The position numbers and the translations under genes are program-made. This document shows, one piece after another, positions 8,881 through 18,044 of a DNA stretch of 64,000 nt (positions are counted from its first letter, which is position 1; every line of letters starts with the position of its first letter). Source of the DNA: Bacillus sp. T33-2 (GTDB lineage Bacteria; Bacillota; Bacilli; Bacillales; Cytobacillaceae); NCBI RefSeq assembly GCF_002860205.1, contig NZ_PGVB01000002.1, positions 186,001 through 250,000 on the forward strand, written 5' to 3'. The notes beneath the pieces were generated by a model that ran no database searches, had not been told where the DNA came from, and saw only the letters and a list, made by a program, of their open reading frames with translations.

Positions 8881-9390
8881 TTTTGGCCTGTTTTTTCGAA
8901 CAGTGGCAATTGCAAACTGTTTTTGCTGTTCAATAAACAGTTCTGACAGTTGGATGAACGAATGGTGCAGCGCGGGACTGGAAATAATAAATTCGATACG
9001 TTCCCTTGCGTTTGCCGGCTTTATGCCCAGATTCTCCAGCCCTGCCAGTGACGGGCTTGCGGGCAGGCTGTTTGTCCAATACAGAAGCTGGATGAACATG
9101 CCTATTGCTTTTCTCATTGCCGGCACGGCCGCATGCCGGTTTCGATTTTTAAAAAGAATCCCAATTTCGGTTTTCTGGTCCGGCCATTCCTCCAATAACA
9201 AAGGAACGTATAATTCCGGGTCCTCCCATGGTCTTATGGTGGAAAGTCCAGTAAAAAATGCAAACTCATATATGAATGGCTCTTCCGGAGTAAAAGCCGA
9301 GGAAAACCTGGCTTCCCACTCCAGCACTCCCTCCGGAAAGAAAAACGGGCTGGCCAGACAGGAATTCAGTCCCGAATGCTGCCACGTCAT
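8875..9390 (-). CDS. ypoC: YpoC-like protein
   Basis: A 171-residue soluble protein of unknown function, assigned by position downstream of nth and general similarity to YpoC. An ATG at 9390 was chosen because it overlaps the nth stop as ATGA and has AGAGGA upstream; the longer frame would run 60 bases into nth. The C-terminus is very basic (VRKNRPKK). No catalytic motif recognised. Confidence 0.7.
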   Translation of the reverse strand: MTWQHSGLNSCLASPFFFPEGVLEWEARFSSAFTPEEPFIYEFAFFTGLSTIRPWEDPELYVPLLLEEWPDQKTEIGILFKNRNRHAAVPAMRKAIGMFIQLLYWTNSLPASPSLAGLENLGIKPANARERIEFIISSPALHHSFIQLSELFIEQQKQFAIATVRKNRPKK

Positions 9391-10040
9391 GCCTGCTTCC
9401 TCTTCATCCGCTTTTGGCCTTCCCTGCATACAGACAGCAAAGGGCATACCTCACATTGTGGGTTTTGTGCCTTGCAGTGATACCGGCCGAAAAAAATCAT
9501 CCGGTGATGGGTAACCGACCACTCTTCCATCGGAACCTTTTGCATCAGTGTTTTTTCAACCTCCAGCACCGAATCCTTCCATCTGCAAAATGCGAGCCGT
9601 TTGCTTACCCTCTCAACATGAGTATCAACTGCGATGGCAGGAATGCCAAAGGCAACGGACATTACCACATTTGCGGTTTTTCGTCCAACGCCCGGAAGCC
9701 TTGTCAACTCATCCCGGTCCTGCGGAACTTCGCCTCCATATTCTTCAAGCAGCATCCTGCACATTTTTTGGATGTTTTTTGCCTTGTTCCGATAAAGACC
9801 AATCGAGCGGATGTCCTGCTGAAGCTCTTCAAGCGGAACGTTTAAATAATCTTCTGGTGTTTTATATTTTTTAAACAGATCTTTTGTCACTTTATTTACA
9901 AGTGCATCTGTACATTGTGCTGACAGGGAGACAGCAACCACCAATTCAAAAGGATTGGAATGCACAAGCTCACAGTGCGCATCTGGAAACAGCTTGCCCA
10001 TTTCATCCAAACAGAAACGTATTTCACTTTTATTTAACAT
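9387..10040 (-). CDS. nth: Endonuclease III (DNA glycosylase/AP lyase)
   Basis: Base-excision repair enzyme that removes oxidised pyrimidines and nicks the abasic site. At 217 residues it is the usual length. The helix-hairpin-helix LPGVGRKTANVV (about 111-122) holds the catalytic Lys, and the catalytic Asp is in VDTHVERVSKR. A 4Fe-4S cluster is set by Cys in HCKAQNPQCEVCPLLSVC near 185-203. The ATG at 10040 matches the family N-terminus (MLNKSEI). It overlaps ypoC by 4 bases and follows dnaD, as in B. subtilis. Confidence 0.95.
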   Translation of the reverse strand: MLNKSEIRFCLDEMGKLFPDAHCELVHSNPFELVVAVSLSAQCTDALVNKVTKDLFKKYKTPEDYLNVPLEELQQDIRSIGLYRNKAKNIQKMCRMLLEEYGGEVPQDRDELTRLPGVGRKTANVVMSVAFGIPAIAVDTHVERVSKRLAFCRWKDSVLEVEKTLMQKVPMEEWSVTHHRMIFFGRYHCKAQNPQCEVCPLLSVCREGQKRMKRKQA

Positions 10041-10131
10041 ATACCCCACCCGATAAAAGAATAGTAAAAAACGAGAGAAGGCATTCTCTCGTCATCCGCT
10101 TCATTGCCGCGCTTGGTGGCAGAAGACTTGG

Positions 10132-10839
10132 TTATTGCTCCAGCCAATTGTAAAAGGGTACGGAAGCGGGATTCACCCTGGCCGGCTGATGGCTGGATTT
10201 ATGTTGGACCTGGTGCTGGCGGAACTTCCTGCCGTAGCTTTTTGCCTGCTCAATCGTTTTAATGCCGTTGCGCTTCCATTCAAAAAGGATACGGTCTATG
10301 TATCGAAAATTCAGCTTGCCGGATATAACCGCTTCTCTTAAAGCCGCTTTGATGATCAGTGGATCGTGATGGTCATCATCCATCCACATTGCCAGCGTTT
10401 CACATTCAAAAGGTGATAACGGCCTGCCAAATTCCTTTTCAAAGCAAGTGTACAGGTCTGTTTCTTCCTGCTGTAAAATCTGTCGGCTGTGCTGTTTCCG
10501 AGCAAGCAAAAACCGGTCAACCAGCTTCTCCCATAATGGCTGCAGTGAATATTTTTCAAACCTGATACCTTCAGGGGAATAGCCATCGATAATTTGGATA
10601 ATGCCTTTTTGAATCAGCGAACGAAGCATTTCCGTGCATTCTCCAGCAGAAAAAGTCATCCTGTCGGCCAGCTCGGTCGGAGTCGGAAATTCATTGCCCT
10701 TTTCCAAAAAATATAATACTTGAAGGAGAAGCACAAGCTCCTGTTCATTTATATGCAAATGCTTATATTCAGTCATTAACGCTGCCGGAAAGGTAATATT
10801 ACCTTCACTCAGCCAGCCTAACAAATCTGCTTTTATCAT
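10132..10839 (-). CDS. dnaD: Replication initiation/restart protein DnaD
   Basis: Primosome protein that acts with DnaB and DnaI to load the replicative helicase at oriC and stalled forks. The 235 residues show the N-terminal winged-helix domain (FPTPTELADRMTFSAGECTEM) and the C-terminal DnaB_2 domain (GRPLSPFECETLAMW, then LNFRYIDRILFEWKRNGIKT). The usual VPFYNWLEQ end is present. The ATG at 10839 follows AGAGGTGG. It is followed by nth after about 90 bases. Confidence 0.95.
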   Translation of the reverse strand: MIKADLLGWLSEGNITFPAALMTEYKHLHINEQELVLLLQVLYFLEKGNEFPTPTELADRMTFSAGECTEMLRSLIQKGIIQIIDGYSPEGIRFEKYSLQPLWEKLVDRFLLARKQHSRQILQQEETDLYTCFEKEFGRPLSPFECETLAMWMDDDHHDPLIIKAALREAVISGKLNFRYIDRILFEWKRNGIKTIEQAKSYGRKFRQHQVQHKSSHQPARVNPASVPFYNWLEQ

Positions 10840-10975
10840 ACCGGCCACCTCTTTTTTAAGTATAACATGAACAGACCCGGCAAGTAAGACAATCAAAAAA
10901 GATAAAAATTGTTAATTAGTTGTAGAATATGCAAACAAATTCCATGTTTTTTCCCGCTAATTCGACATATTCCAG

Positions 10976-11001
10976 CTAAAAGAAAGGGCCCGGGACGGGC
11001 C
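10976..11001 (-). terminator. Terminator after asnS
   Basis: GGCCCG/CGGGCC stem with a 3-base loop followed on the minus strand by CTTTCTTTT. Confidence 0.7.
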
Positions 11002-11017
11002 GCTGGAATTTTTATTT

Positions 11018-11036
11018 TGGATAGAGACGGTTTAAA
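11018..11036. repeat. Second copy of the asnS 3' end
   Basis: These 19 bases repeat exactly the last codons of asnS at 11072-11090, 54 bases away in the same orientation. This copy is downstream of the stop codon and is non-coding. Confidence 0.85.
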
Positions 11037-11068
11037 GTACTGCTGCTAAGCCAGTATGCAATTTTGAA

Positions 11069-12364
11069 TTATGGATAGAGACGGTTTAAAAGGCGTGGAA
11101 ACGGAATCGTTTCGCGGACATGTTCAACTCCGCTGATCCAGGCAACGGTTCTCTCAAGCCCGAGCCCAAAGCCTGAGTGAGGAACAGACCCATACTTGCG
11201 AAGATCCAGGTACCATTGATAAGCTTCCATTGGAAGGTCATGCTCAGCCAGGCGCTGTTTCAGCAGTTCATAGTCATGAATACGCTGGGAGCCCCCGATA
11301 ATTTCTCCATATCCTTCCGGGGCGATTAAATCCGCACACAGGACCACATCGTCGCGGTCGCCAGCCGGCTGCATGTAGAAAGGCTTGATAGATGTAGGAT
11401 AGTGGGTGATGAACACCGGCTTGTCGAAGGTTTCGGCAATTGCCGTTTCATGAGGCGCCCCAAAGTCGTCACCCCATTGGATGTCATCAAATCCCTTTTC
11501 ATGCAAAAGCTTGATTGCATCATCGTAACTGATTCTTGGGAATGGTGCTTTTATGTTTTCCAGCTTGGCTGCATCACGGCCCAGCGTCTTAAGTTCAACC
11601 GTGCAATTGTCCAGAACCGAGCGGACAATATATGATACATAATCTTCCTGGACTTTAAGGTTGTCTTCAAATTCATAAAAAGCCATCTCTGGTTCAATCA
11701 TCCAAAATTCAATCAGGTGACGGCGCGTTTTTGATTTTTCCGCCCGGAACGTAGGCCCGAAGGAAAAGACTTTGCCAAGAGCCATGGCGGCAGCCTCCAT
11801 ATAAAGCTGTCCGCTTTGGGAAAGGTAGGCGTCCTCATCGAAGTACTTCGTATGGAAAAGCTCTGATGTTCCTTCCGGTGCACTTCCAGTGAGGATAGGC
11901 GGATCAACCTTGGAAAATCCCTGTTCATTAAAAAATTCGTACGTGGCACGGATAATCTCATTCCTGATTTTCATGACAGCATGCTGGCGGCGCGAACGGA
12001 GCCAAAGATGGCGGTGATCCATCAAAAATTCGGTACCATGTTCCTTCGGAGTAATGGGATAGTCGACTGCCTGATGGATTAATTCAATTCCGGTCACTTG
12101 CAGTTCATAGCCAAGCGGTGACCTTTCTTCTTTCCTTACTGTCCCTGTAACATACATGGATGATTCCTGCGTGAGCGACTTTGCCTGGAGGAAAACGTCC
12201 TCGGGCACCTCGTTTTTCACGACAACCCCCTGAATGAAGCCTGTGCCGTCCCGGAGCTGAAGGAAAGCGATTTTCCCGCTGGATCGCTTGTTCGCGAGCC
12301 ATGCCCCGATTTTCACTTCCTGGTCAACATATTTATAAACTTCCGCTATTGTGGATTTTACCAT
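11069..12364 (-). CDS. asnS: Asparaginyl-tRNA synthetase
   Basis: Class IIb aminoacyl-tRNA synthetase that charges tRNA-Asn; 431 residues, normal length. It has an N-terminal OB-fold anticodon-binding domain ([20 protein letters not shown]), motif 2 around [21 protein letters not shown], and motif 3 [13 protein letters not shown] near the C-terminus. The ATG at 12364 has TGGAGGG 9 bases upstream; longer in-frame starts are not supported. It lies downstream of aspB, which supplies aspartate. Its own promoter is at 12416-12445, and no T-box leader is seen. Confidence 0.95.
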   Translation of the reverse strand: MVKSTIAEVYKYVDQEVKIGAWLANKRSSGKIAFLQLRDGTGFIQGVVVKNEVPEDVFLQAKSLTQESSMYVTGTVRKEERSPLGYELQVTGIELIHQAVDYPITPKEHGTEFLMDHRHLWLRSRRQHAVMKIRNEIIRATYEFFNEQGFSKVDPPILTGSAPEGTSELFHTKYFDEDAYLSQSGQLYMEAAAMALGKVFSFGPTFRAEKSKTRRHLIEFWMIEPEMAFYEFEDNLKVQEDYVSYIVRSVLDNCTVELKTLGRDAAKLENIKAPFPRISYDDAIKLLHEKGFDDIQWGDDFGAPHETAIAETFDKPVFITHYPTSIKPFYMQPAGDRDDVVLCADLIAPEGYGEIIGGSQRIHDYELLKQRLAEHDLPMEAYQWYLDLRKYGSVPHSGFGLGLERTVAWISGVEHVRETIPFPRLLNRLYP

Positions 12365-12415
12365 TGATTTGTTCCCTCCAAAACTAAGCAAAAAACTCGT
12401 TCATGTACTGTTTTC

Positions 12416-12445
12416 ATTATAACGCTTGCGCGGATTCTCAAGCAA
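12416..12445 (-). promoter_or_regulatory. Sigma-A-type promoter for asnS
   Basis: Minus-strand -35 TTGCTT and -10 TATAAT with an 18-base spacer, about 50 bases upstream of the asnS start. Confidence 0.55.
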
Positions 12446-12576
12446 CGAGGAGCCATGTGCCCGGACCGGCGGATTACCGAACGGAAAGCATGGCAGCAGG
12501 CTTCCAAACTGCAAGGACCCCGTGTATCTGAACCTGGATGAAGAGGAAGCCGGCAAGGGCTCCCCTTTTAAGCTGT

Positions 12577-13767
12577 TCACTTCATTTTTGACATTACGAA
12601 TTGTTTGATCCTCTCAATCGCTGTTTCGAGCTGTTCAAGAGAAGTGGCATACGACAGCCGTATATAATCCGGTGCTCCAAATCCCGAACCAGGGATTACA
12701 GCCACTCTTGCTTCAGTTAACAGCAACTCGGCAAATTCATCAACATTTTTGCAGCCCGTCAATGCGGAAGCTTCTTTTACATTCGGGAAAAGATAAAACG
12801 CCCCCTGTGGTTTGATGCATGATAATCCCGGAATCTCTGTCAGCTTTTCAAATATGATGTCCAGCCTCTCCTCGAATGCCTGCCTCATTTCCTCGACAGG
12901 TTGCTGGCTTCCGGTATAGGCCGCAATTGTTCCGTATTGTGCTGTTGTTGTCGGATTGGATGTACTGTGGCTTGCCAGGTCAGTCATAGCGTTAATAATC
13001 ACCCTGTCTCCTGCAGCGTAGCCGATCCTCCAGCCTGTCATCGAATGGGACTTTGAAACGCCGTTTATCAGGATCGTCTGTCTTTTTAATTCAGGTGAAA
13101 TTTCAGCGACAGAAACATGCCTGTTACCGCTGTAAATAAGCTTTTCATATATTTCATCTGAAATGATCAAGATGCCATGTTCAAGGCAGACCTGGCCAAG
13201 AGCTTCCAATTCCTCCCTGGAATAGACCATGCCGGTCGGATTGCTCGGCGAATTAATGATGACGGCCCTTGTGTTGGAAGTGACTGCATTTCGCAGCTGT
13301 TCAGCAGTAATTTTGAATCCATTCGTTTCAGATCCTTCGACATAGACAGGAACTCCACCAGCCAGTTTTACCTGTTCAGGATAGCTTACCCAGTAGGGAA
13401 TCGGGATGATAACCTCGTCACCTTGGTCTAAAATCACCTGAAATAATGTGTAAAGGCCATGCTTTGCACCATTCGTGACAATAATTTCATTAAGGGCATA
13501 ATCAAGGCCCTGGTCCTCTTTCAATTTTGAAGCGATCGCTTTTTTCAGTGCTGGAAGCCCGCCTGAAGGCGTATATTTCGTATGCCCCTCATTCATGGAG
13601 CTCACTGCCGCGTCAATGATGTGCTGTGGGGTATTGAAATCCGGTTCACCTGCCCCAAGGCCTATGACGTCGTGGCCCGCTTCCTTCATTTCCTTTGCTT
13701 TCGCAGTAATTGCCAGAGTTGAAGAAGGCGTTAATGAACGCACTCTTTTCGCAAGCTGTATCTCCAT
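12577..13767 (-). CDS. aspB: Aspartate aminotransferase (class I)
   Basis: PLP enzyme converting oxaloacetate and glutamate to aspartate. The 396 residues show the fold-type I pattern: GAGEPDFNTP near 38, NSPSNPTGMVY near 170, and the PLP-binding Lys in NGVSKSHSMTGWRIGYAAG near 235. The substrate-binding Arg is in IRLSYATS near the end. It is the third gene of ypmA-ypmB-aspB, with 21 bases after ypmB, and precedes asnS. Close homologues in Bacilli can have prephenate aminotransferase side activity, which cannot be judged here. Confidence 0.93.
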   Translation of the reverse strand: MEIQLAKRVRSLTPSSTLAITAKAKEMKEAGHDVIGLGAGEPDFNTPQHIIDAAVSSMNEGHTKYTPSGGLPALKKAIASKLKEDQGLDYALNEIIVTNGAKHGLYTLFQVILDQGDEVIIPIPYWVSYPEQVKLAGGVPVYVEGSETNGFKITAEQLRNAVTSNTRAVIINSPSNPTGMVYSREELEALGQVCLEHGILIISDEIYEKLIYSGNRHVSVAEISPELKRQTILINGVSKSHSMTGWRIGYAAGDRVIINAMTDLASHSTSNPTTTAQYGTIAAYTGSQQPVEEMRQAFEERLDIIFEKLTEIPGLSCIKPQGAFYLFPNVKEASALTGCKNVDEFAELLLTEARVAVIPGSGFGAPDYIRLSYATSLEQLETAIERIKQFVMSKMK

Positions 13768-13788
13768 CCTTAATCCTCCCCATTTCTC

Positions 13789-14271
13789 CTACAGGTTATC
13801 TATGACCCGCAGCTTTTCGCCTGTTTCAAAATCCATGTAATAATAATTTATTGAATTATTTTTAGAGCGGTAATAAATTTCCCACACCGGCCTGTCTTTT
13901 ATGATGCCCGGTCGGACTTCGACGATTTTTTCTGGATTTCTCGCTTCGTACAACTTCTCGATCGCCTGGTTTCTAGTGAGCGCATCTTTTTGCTTTCTCG
14001 TTATTACTGCGCCTTCTTTTTCTGGCACCCAGACAAAAACGGTCTGTTTTTTTTGATTTTTCGCCTTAAATACGTAGTAAGTCTCTTCCCCATGATAGAG
14101 ATGGAAATCGGTAAAGCCTGTCAAATTTGTTTCCCGCTGCGCCTTATGGCGCGCATTTGCTTCGGCAGCCTTAACCGGTTCGGTAGCATTCAGGTAGATG
14201 CTGACAACAACCCCTATCACAAATATGAATGCAATTACAGTAATGATCATCCACTTCTTCATCATTATCAC
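13789..14271 (-). CDS. ypmB: YpmB-like membrane-anchored protein (DUF5590)
   Basis: A 160-residue protein with one N-terminal membrane helix (about 5-25) and an extracellular PepSY-like domain (tandem beta strands; QKDALTRNQAIEKLYEARNPEKI). The C-terminus WEIYYRSKNNSINYYYMDFETG is typical. Function unknown. A GTG at 14271 or an ATG a few codons in could serve as the start; the frame lies 4 bases past the ypmA stop, so translation is probably coupled. Confidence 0.8.
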   Translation of the reverse strand: MIMMKKWMIITVIAFIFVIGVVVSIYLNATEPVKAAEANARHKAQRETNLTGFTDFHLYHGEETYYVFKAKNQKKQTVFVWVPEKEGAVITRKQKDALTRNQAIEKLYEARNPEKIVEVRPGIIKDRPVWEIYYRSKNNSINYYYMDFETGEKLRVIDNL

Positions 14272-14275
14272 ATCT

Positions 14276-14446
14276 CTATGTACGGTATATCGTAAAAACG
14301 GCTATGTTTTCATCCTGGGGATCCAGCGCGAGCCCAAACATTAAATCCTTGTCCTTAAGGTTCCGGTTCAGGGCGTCCACGATTTTATATAAATCAGGGC
14401 TTTGCTGAATCTTTACCGTTGATAACACTTCAATTTTACTTTCCAA
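14276..14446 (-). CDS. ypmA: YpmA family protein
   Basis: A 56-residue protein too short for most ORF cut-offs. It reads from a TTG at 14446, 10 bases after GAGGAGG, through VDALNRNLKDKDLMFGLALD to FTIYRT and a TAG at 14276. Length, content and position upstream of ypmB fit YpmA. Function unknown. Confidence 0.8.
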   Translation of the reverse strand: MESKIEVLSTVKIQQSPDLYKIVDALNRNLKDKDLMFGLALDPQDENIAVFTIYRT

Positions 14447-14748
14447 AATAGATAAGCCTCCTCAACCTGAACAATATTTGTAACTTATAGCTACTGTTTT
14501 TGTGGTAATAATAAATGATACAACTTCATATAACACCAATTATAACAGGTGTTTTCCTTAACGATAACTGCCACTGGACCAAATTATTCAAAATAGTTCT
14601 AGTCCACAAACAATTTTTTTGCCGCGCGCCATTGCCCGGCTTTTTTTTTGCAGAAAAATGACCATTGCGTCGGCGCAGGCTGTTTCAGTTAATTGTAACA
14701 GTCCGATGCATTTTTGTTAAGAAAACCCGGCCATCATTATTCCCATAA
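14447..14748. other. Intergenic region between dinG and ypmA
   Basis: No coding frame supported. It holds a minus-strand TATAAT inside a short inverted repeat (AACACC...GGTGTT), which may be the ypmA promoter. It also holds a plus-strand terminator-like hairpin at 14621-14649. Confidence 0.6.
14621..14649 (+). terminator. Orphan plus-strand terminator-like hairpin
   Basis: A GCCGCGC/GCCCGGC stem (one mismatch) is followed by nine T on the plus strand, but no plus-strand gene lies upstream. On the minus strand it is followed by A7, so it does not terminate dinG. Confidence 0.5.
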
Positions 14749-17553
14749 TCAAAGCCAGGACTGTATCAAATCAACTGTCTCATCAATGGAATACTGTTTA
14801 ACCGGGACATTGGGCACAGAATCAAGGAACGCTTTTCCATAAGAACTGGTAAGCAGCCTCCGGTCAAAGACAATGATGATGCCTCTGTCAGTTGACGTCC
14901 TGACCAGCCGTCCGAATCCCTGTTTAAAGCGAAGTACCGCTTCAGGGAGTGCATGATCGGAAAATGGATTGCCCCCCGCCTTTCTGATCTGCTCACATTT
15001 TGCTTCTGTCAATGGCTCATCGGGCGGTGAAAAGGGAAGGCGCACAATAATGAGGCACGACAGATCTTCACCAGGGATATCAACGCCCTCCCAGAAACTG
15101 CTTGTGCCAAAAAGGATCGCCTTTTCAAAGCGTTGGAAGTTCCTGGTCAACCGAGTTCTGCTTCCCCCGCTTATGCCTTGTGCGATCAATGCAAAGTCCT
15201 CAAGCAAACCGCTCTCTTTAATCAGCTCGTACGTTTTCTTCAGCATATCGTGCGAAGTGAACAAAATAAGCATCCGGCCTTTCGTTGCTTCCGCGACCGA
15301 GATGATTTGCTCGGTTATCGCGGCTATGTATTCGTCATCTTTAACGGCCTTGATTTCAGGTAAATCTTTGGGCACAATCAGCTGTACCTGCTTTTCATAG
15401 GAAAAAGGTGACGCAATTTGATTTATCATGCACGGCAAACCATCGATGCCAAGGTCTCTTTTTATAAAATCGAACGAGTTTTTCACCGATAATGTTGCGG
15501 ACGTGATGACGACGCTTTTTTTCATAGAAAAGAACTGCTCCCGCAAATATCCGGATACGCTGACCGGCTGTGCATACACCGTGGTGGCATTCTGGACAGC
15601 GCGCACGTCTGTTTCGATCCAGCGAACATACTCACTTGAAGGGCTAAAAAAAAGTTCTTTAACATTCCTGTTAATTAGTGCCAAATCCTCCAATAAAACT
15701 GACAATTCCTCCAGAAATGCTTTTTGTTCAGCTGTCAGTTTTGAAGACTGCTGTCCAGCATGGTCAAGCCTCCGCTGCATGGCAGCCAGGAAGTCTTTCA
15801 TAATAAAGTAAAATCGTTCAGCAGCGCCAAGCAATGCGCTCCATTGTTTTCCTCCCATTTCAGGCGATAGGCGGCAGTTTATCCTGTTTATAAAGGGTTT
15901 GTTCTTTTTTTCTTTTCTCGCGTATAAACTGGCCAATTTGAACAGCTCATCTGTTTCGTACTGAAGGTCTGCCAGCAACTGGTTTATCTCGAAGGCATGC
16001 TTCATATCCTGTGCTTGTTTTTCCAGCCCGGCAAGGAGCGTTTCCAGTTTATAAAACAGCTGGCCCTGTTCGTACAGACCGATTTGATTAAGGCTTAGCC
16101 GGACGGCCATATAGTCAAGCACTTTGCCAAAATACTTTGCGGCTGCATCCCCAAAATGATGTCCTTCGTCAAGCACAACGTAATCGTAAGGGGGCAGGAA
16201 AGAATGATCTGAGACAAGGTCCGTCAACAACAGAGAATGGTTTGTAATGATTACATCGGCGGTCTCGGCGGCTTTCCTTGCGCGATAATAGAAATCCCTT
16301 GTTTTCCACTGTTCGTTTTGTAAAAACACCGGGACATCATTTTTTATTTTACTCCAGTAAATGGCGCCGCCGCTGGATAAATTCAACTCATCATAATCCC
16401 CGATCTCTGTTGAGGTCAACCAGACAAGAATTTGCATTTTTGAAAGCGTCGTATCATAATTGTCGTCCTCTTCCCTTAACGACTGTTCAAACTTTGCCAG
16501 GCTAATATAGTGCTGCCGTCCTTTTAACAAGGCAGTATTAAGCGGCAAAGGCATGATTTTTTTCAAAAGGGGAATGTCTTTTAAAAGAAGCTGCTCCTGC
16601 AGCTGTGTCGTAAATGTGCTGATCATGACAGGCTTTGCATGATTTTTTGCGAAAACTGCGGCCGGGATGAGGTAGGCAAGCGATTTCCCGACTCCCGTGC
16701 CCGCCTCGATCAATGCATGGGATTCCCTGTTAAACGCGTCAAAAACGACATCCATCATTTGAAACTGTCCCGTTCTTTTTTCATATCCAGCAAAAGCCCT
16801 CTGCAATGCCTGCTGCTTTGCTTCTTCAGTTTGGGGATACTCCATCATGTCTGGAACATTCACTGGTGTGTCCGTGTCAACCTGCTTTCTCAAGGCTATG
16901 CCACGGAACACCTCAAGGTGGCCGGGGAGATTTTCAATTTTCCCTTTGTTTCCAAGAAGAGCCGCTTCGAAAAGCAAGTGCACATCGCTCTTTAATCCTG
17001 TGGACAGCTTTTCAAGGCTCTTTAATGTAACCATTGGAAGCATGTTAATTTTTTCGAGCAGAATCAACATTAATTCTGCAGTCACAAAAGCATCGCTGTC
17101 AGCCTGGTGGGGCCGGTCATGGCGGAGGCCTTCCGCCAAGGCAAGGTCAGTCAGTTTGAAGCTGTCTGCAGTCGGTAGCATCACTCTGGCAAGCTCGACT
17201 GTATCAAGCACCGGCCCATAGAATCCTCCAACGCCGGCATTGATCAGTTCATCCTGAAGGAAAGCGAGATCAAAAAATACATTATGCGCCACAAAATATG
17301 CATCCTTCAGGAGCTTTGCAATGTGCGGCGCAATTTCCGAAAACAAGGGTGCTTCCTCCACCATTTCTTCGTTGATGCCTGTCAGTTCTTCAATAAAAAG
17401 CGGGATGGGCTGTTCCGGATTTACAAGTGAAGAAAACTGTCCTGAAATCTTTCCGTTTTCAATCACAACAGCTCCAATCTGGATGATCCTGCTCCCTTTT
17501 TTAGGCGTATTCCCCGTCGTTTCAAGATCTATGACAACAAATTTATTGCTCAT
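14749..17553 (-). CDS. dinG: DinG-type helicase with N-terminal 3'-5' exonuclease domain
   Basis: A 934-residue Bacillus-type DinG. Residues 1-170 form a DEDD exonuclease (FVVIDLETTG at 5-14, AHNVFFDLAFL near 89, DSDAFVTAELM near 155). The rest is an XPD/DinG superfamily 2 helicase with Walker A AGTGVGKS near 287, DEGHH (DEAH-box) near 468, and FWEGVDIPG plus FGRLVRTSTDRG at the end. I do not see the four-Cys iron-sulphur motif of E. coli DinG, which fits the Firmicute form that acts as an exonuclease. ATG at 17553. Confidence 0.92.
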   Translation of the reverse strand: MSNKFVVIDLETTGNTPKKGSRIIQIGAVVIENGKISGQFSSLVNPEQPIPLFIEELTGINEEMVEEAPLFSEIAPHIAKLLKDAYFVAHNVFFDLAFLQDELINAGVGGFYGPVLDTVELARVMLPTADSFKLTDLALAEGLRHDRPHQADSDAFVTAELMLILLEKINMLPMVTLKSLEKLSTGLKSDVHLLFEAALLGNKGKIENLPGHLEVFRGIALRKQVDTDTPVNVPDMMEYPQTEEAKQQALQRAFAGYEKRTGQFQMMDVVFDAFNRESHALIEAGTGVGKSLAYLIPAAVFAKNHAKPVMISTFTTQLQEQLLLKDIPLLKKIMPLPLNTALLKGRQHYISLAKFEQSLREEDDNYDTTLSKMQILVWLTSTEIGDYDELNLSSGGAIYWSKIKNDVPVFLQNEQWKTRDFYYRARKAAETADVIITNHSLLLTDLVSDHSFLPPYDYVVLDEGHHFGDAAAKYFGKVLDYMAVRLSLNQIGLYEQGQLFYKLETLLAGLEKQAQDMKHAFEINQLLADLQYETDELFKLASLYARKEKKNKPFINRINCRLSPEMGGKQWSALLGAAERFYFIMKDFLAAMQRRLDHAGQQSSKLTAEQKAFLEELSVLLEDLALINRNVKELFFSPSSEYVRWIETDVRAVQNATTVYAQPVSVSGYLREQFFSMKKSVVITSATLSVKNSFDFIKRDLGIDGLPCMINQIASPFSYEKQVQLIVPKDLPEIKAVKDDEYIAAITEQIISVAEATKGRMLILFTSHDMLKKTYELIKESGLLEDFALIAQGISGGSRTRLTRNFQRFEKAILFGTSSFWEGVDIPGEDLSCLIIVRLPFSPPDEPLTEAKCEQIRKAGGNPFSDHALPEAVLRFKQGFGRLVRTSTDRGIIIVFDRRLLTSSYGKAFLDSVPNVPVKQYSIDETVDLIQSWL

Positions 17554-17620
17554 CTGTTACACCTCTAACATTCGTCACACAAAACGGTATCACAAAAAAG
17601 GGTGAAATAGCAACCTATTG

Positions 17621-17647
17621 AAAAAGCCCCCGCACCGGGCGGAAGCT
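17621..17647 (-). terminator. Terminator after panD
   Basis: GCTTCCGC pairs with GCGGGGGC on the minus strand, followed by TTTTTC. It closes the panBCD transcript ahead of dinG. Confidence 0.7.
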
Positions 17648-17648
17648 T

Positions 17649-18032
17649 TCAGTATATGGTCCTTTCAGGCTCTCGATAAAGCATTTCCTTGATTCTGTTG
17701 TGTTCATCCAACAAAGCTACCTTTGGCTGATGGGACGCTACCTTTTCTTCGGGAACGAGTGCATAGGAAATGATGATCACCACGTCTCCTTCATGGACAA
17801 GGCGTGCGGCAGCCCCATTTAAACAAATAATACCGGTGCCGCGTTCTCCAGGGATGATATATGTTTCAAACCTGGCTCCATTGTTGTTGTTGACGATTTG
17901 CACTTTTTCGTTTGGAACCATGCCTACTGCGTCCAGAATTTCACTGTCGATCGTAATGCTTCCGACATAGTTCAAGTTCGCTTCTGTCACCGTTGCGCGG
18001 TGAATTTTGGCATTCATCATGGTGCGGAACAT
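17649..18032 (-). CDS. panD: Aspartate 1-decarboxylase
   Basis: Makes beta-alanine from aspartate for pantothenate and CoA synthesis. The 127-residue proenzyme has the self-cleavage site Gly24-Ser25 in YVGSITID, where Ser25 becomes the pyruvoyl group. The substrate-binding NGAAARL motif is near 73. It follows panC by 12 bases as the last gene of panB-panC-panD. Confidence 0.96.
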   Translation of the reverse strand: MFRTMMNAKIHRATVTEANLNYVGSITIDSEILDAVGMVPNEKVQIVNNNNGARFETYIIPGERGTGIICLNGAAARLVHEGDVVIIISYALVPEEKVASHQPKVALLDEHNRIKEMLYREPERTIY

Positions 18033-18044
18033 TTTGTTTTCCTC

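Noticed and set aside
12365-12576. T-box upstream of asnS
   Set aside because: No conserved T-box sequence or attenuator hairpin with T-tract; only a plain promoter is seen.
14621-14649. Terminator of dinG
   Set aside because: On the minus strand the hairpin is followed by A7, not T; it is oriented for the plus strand.
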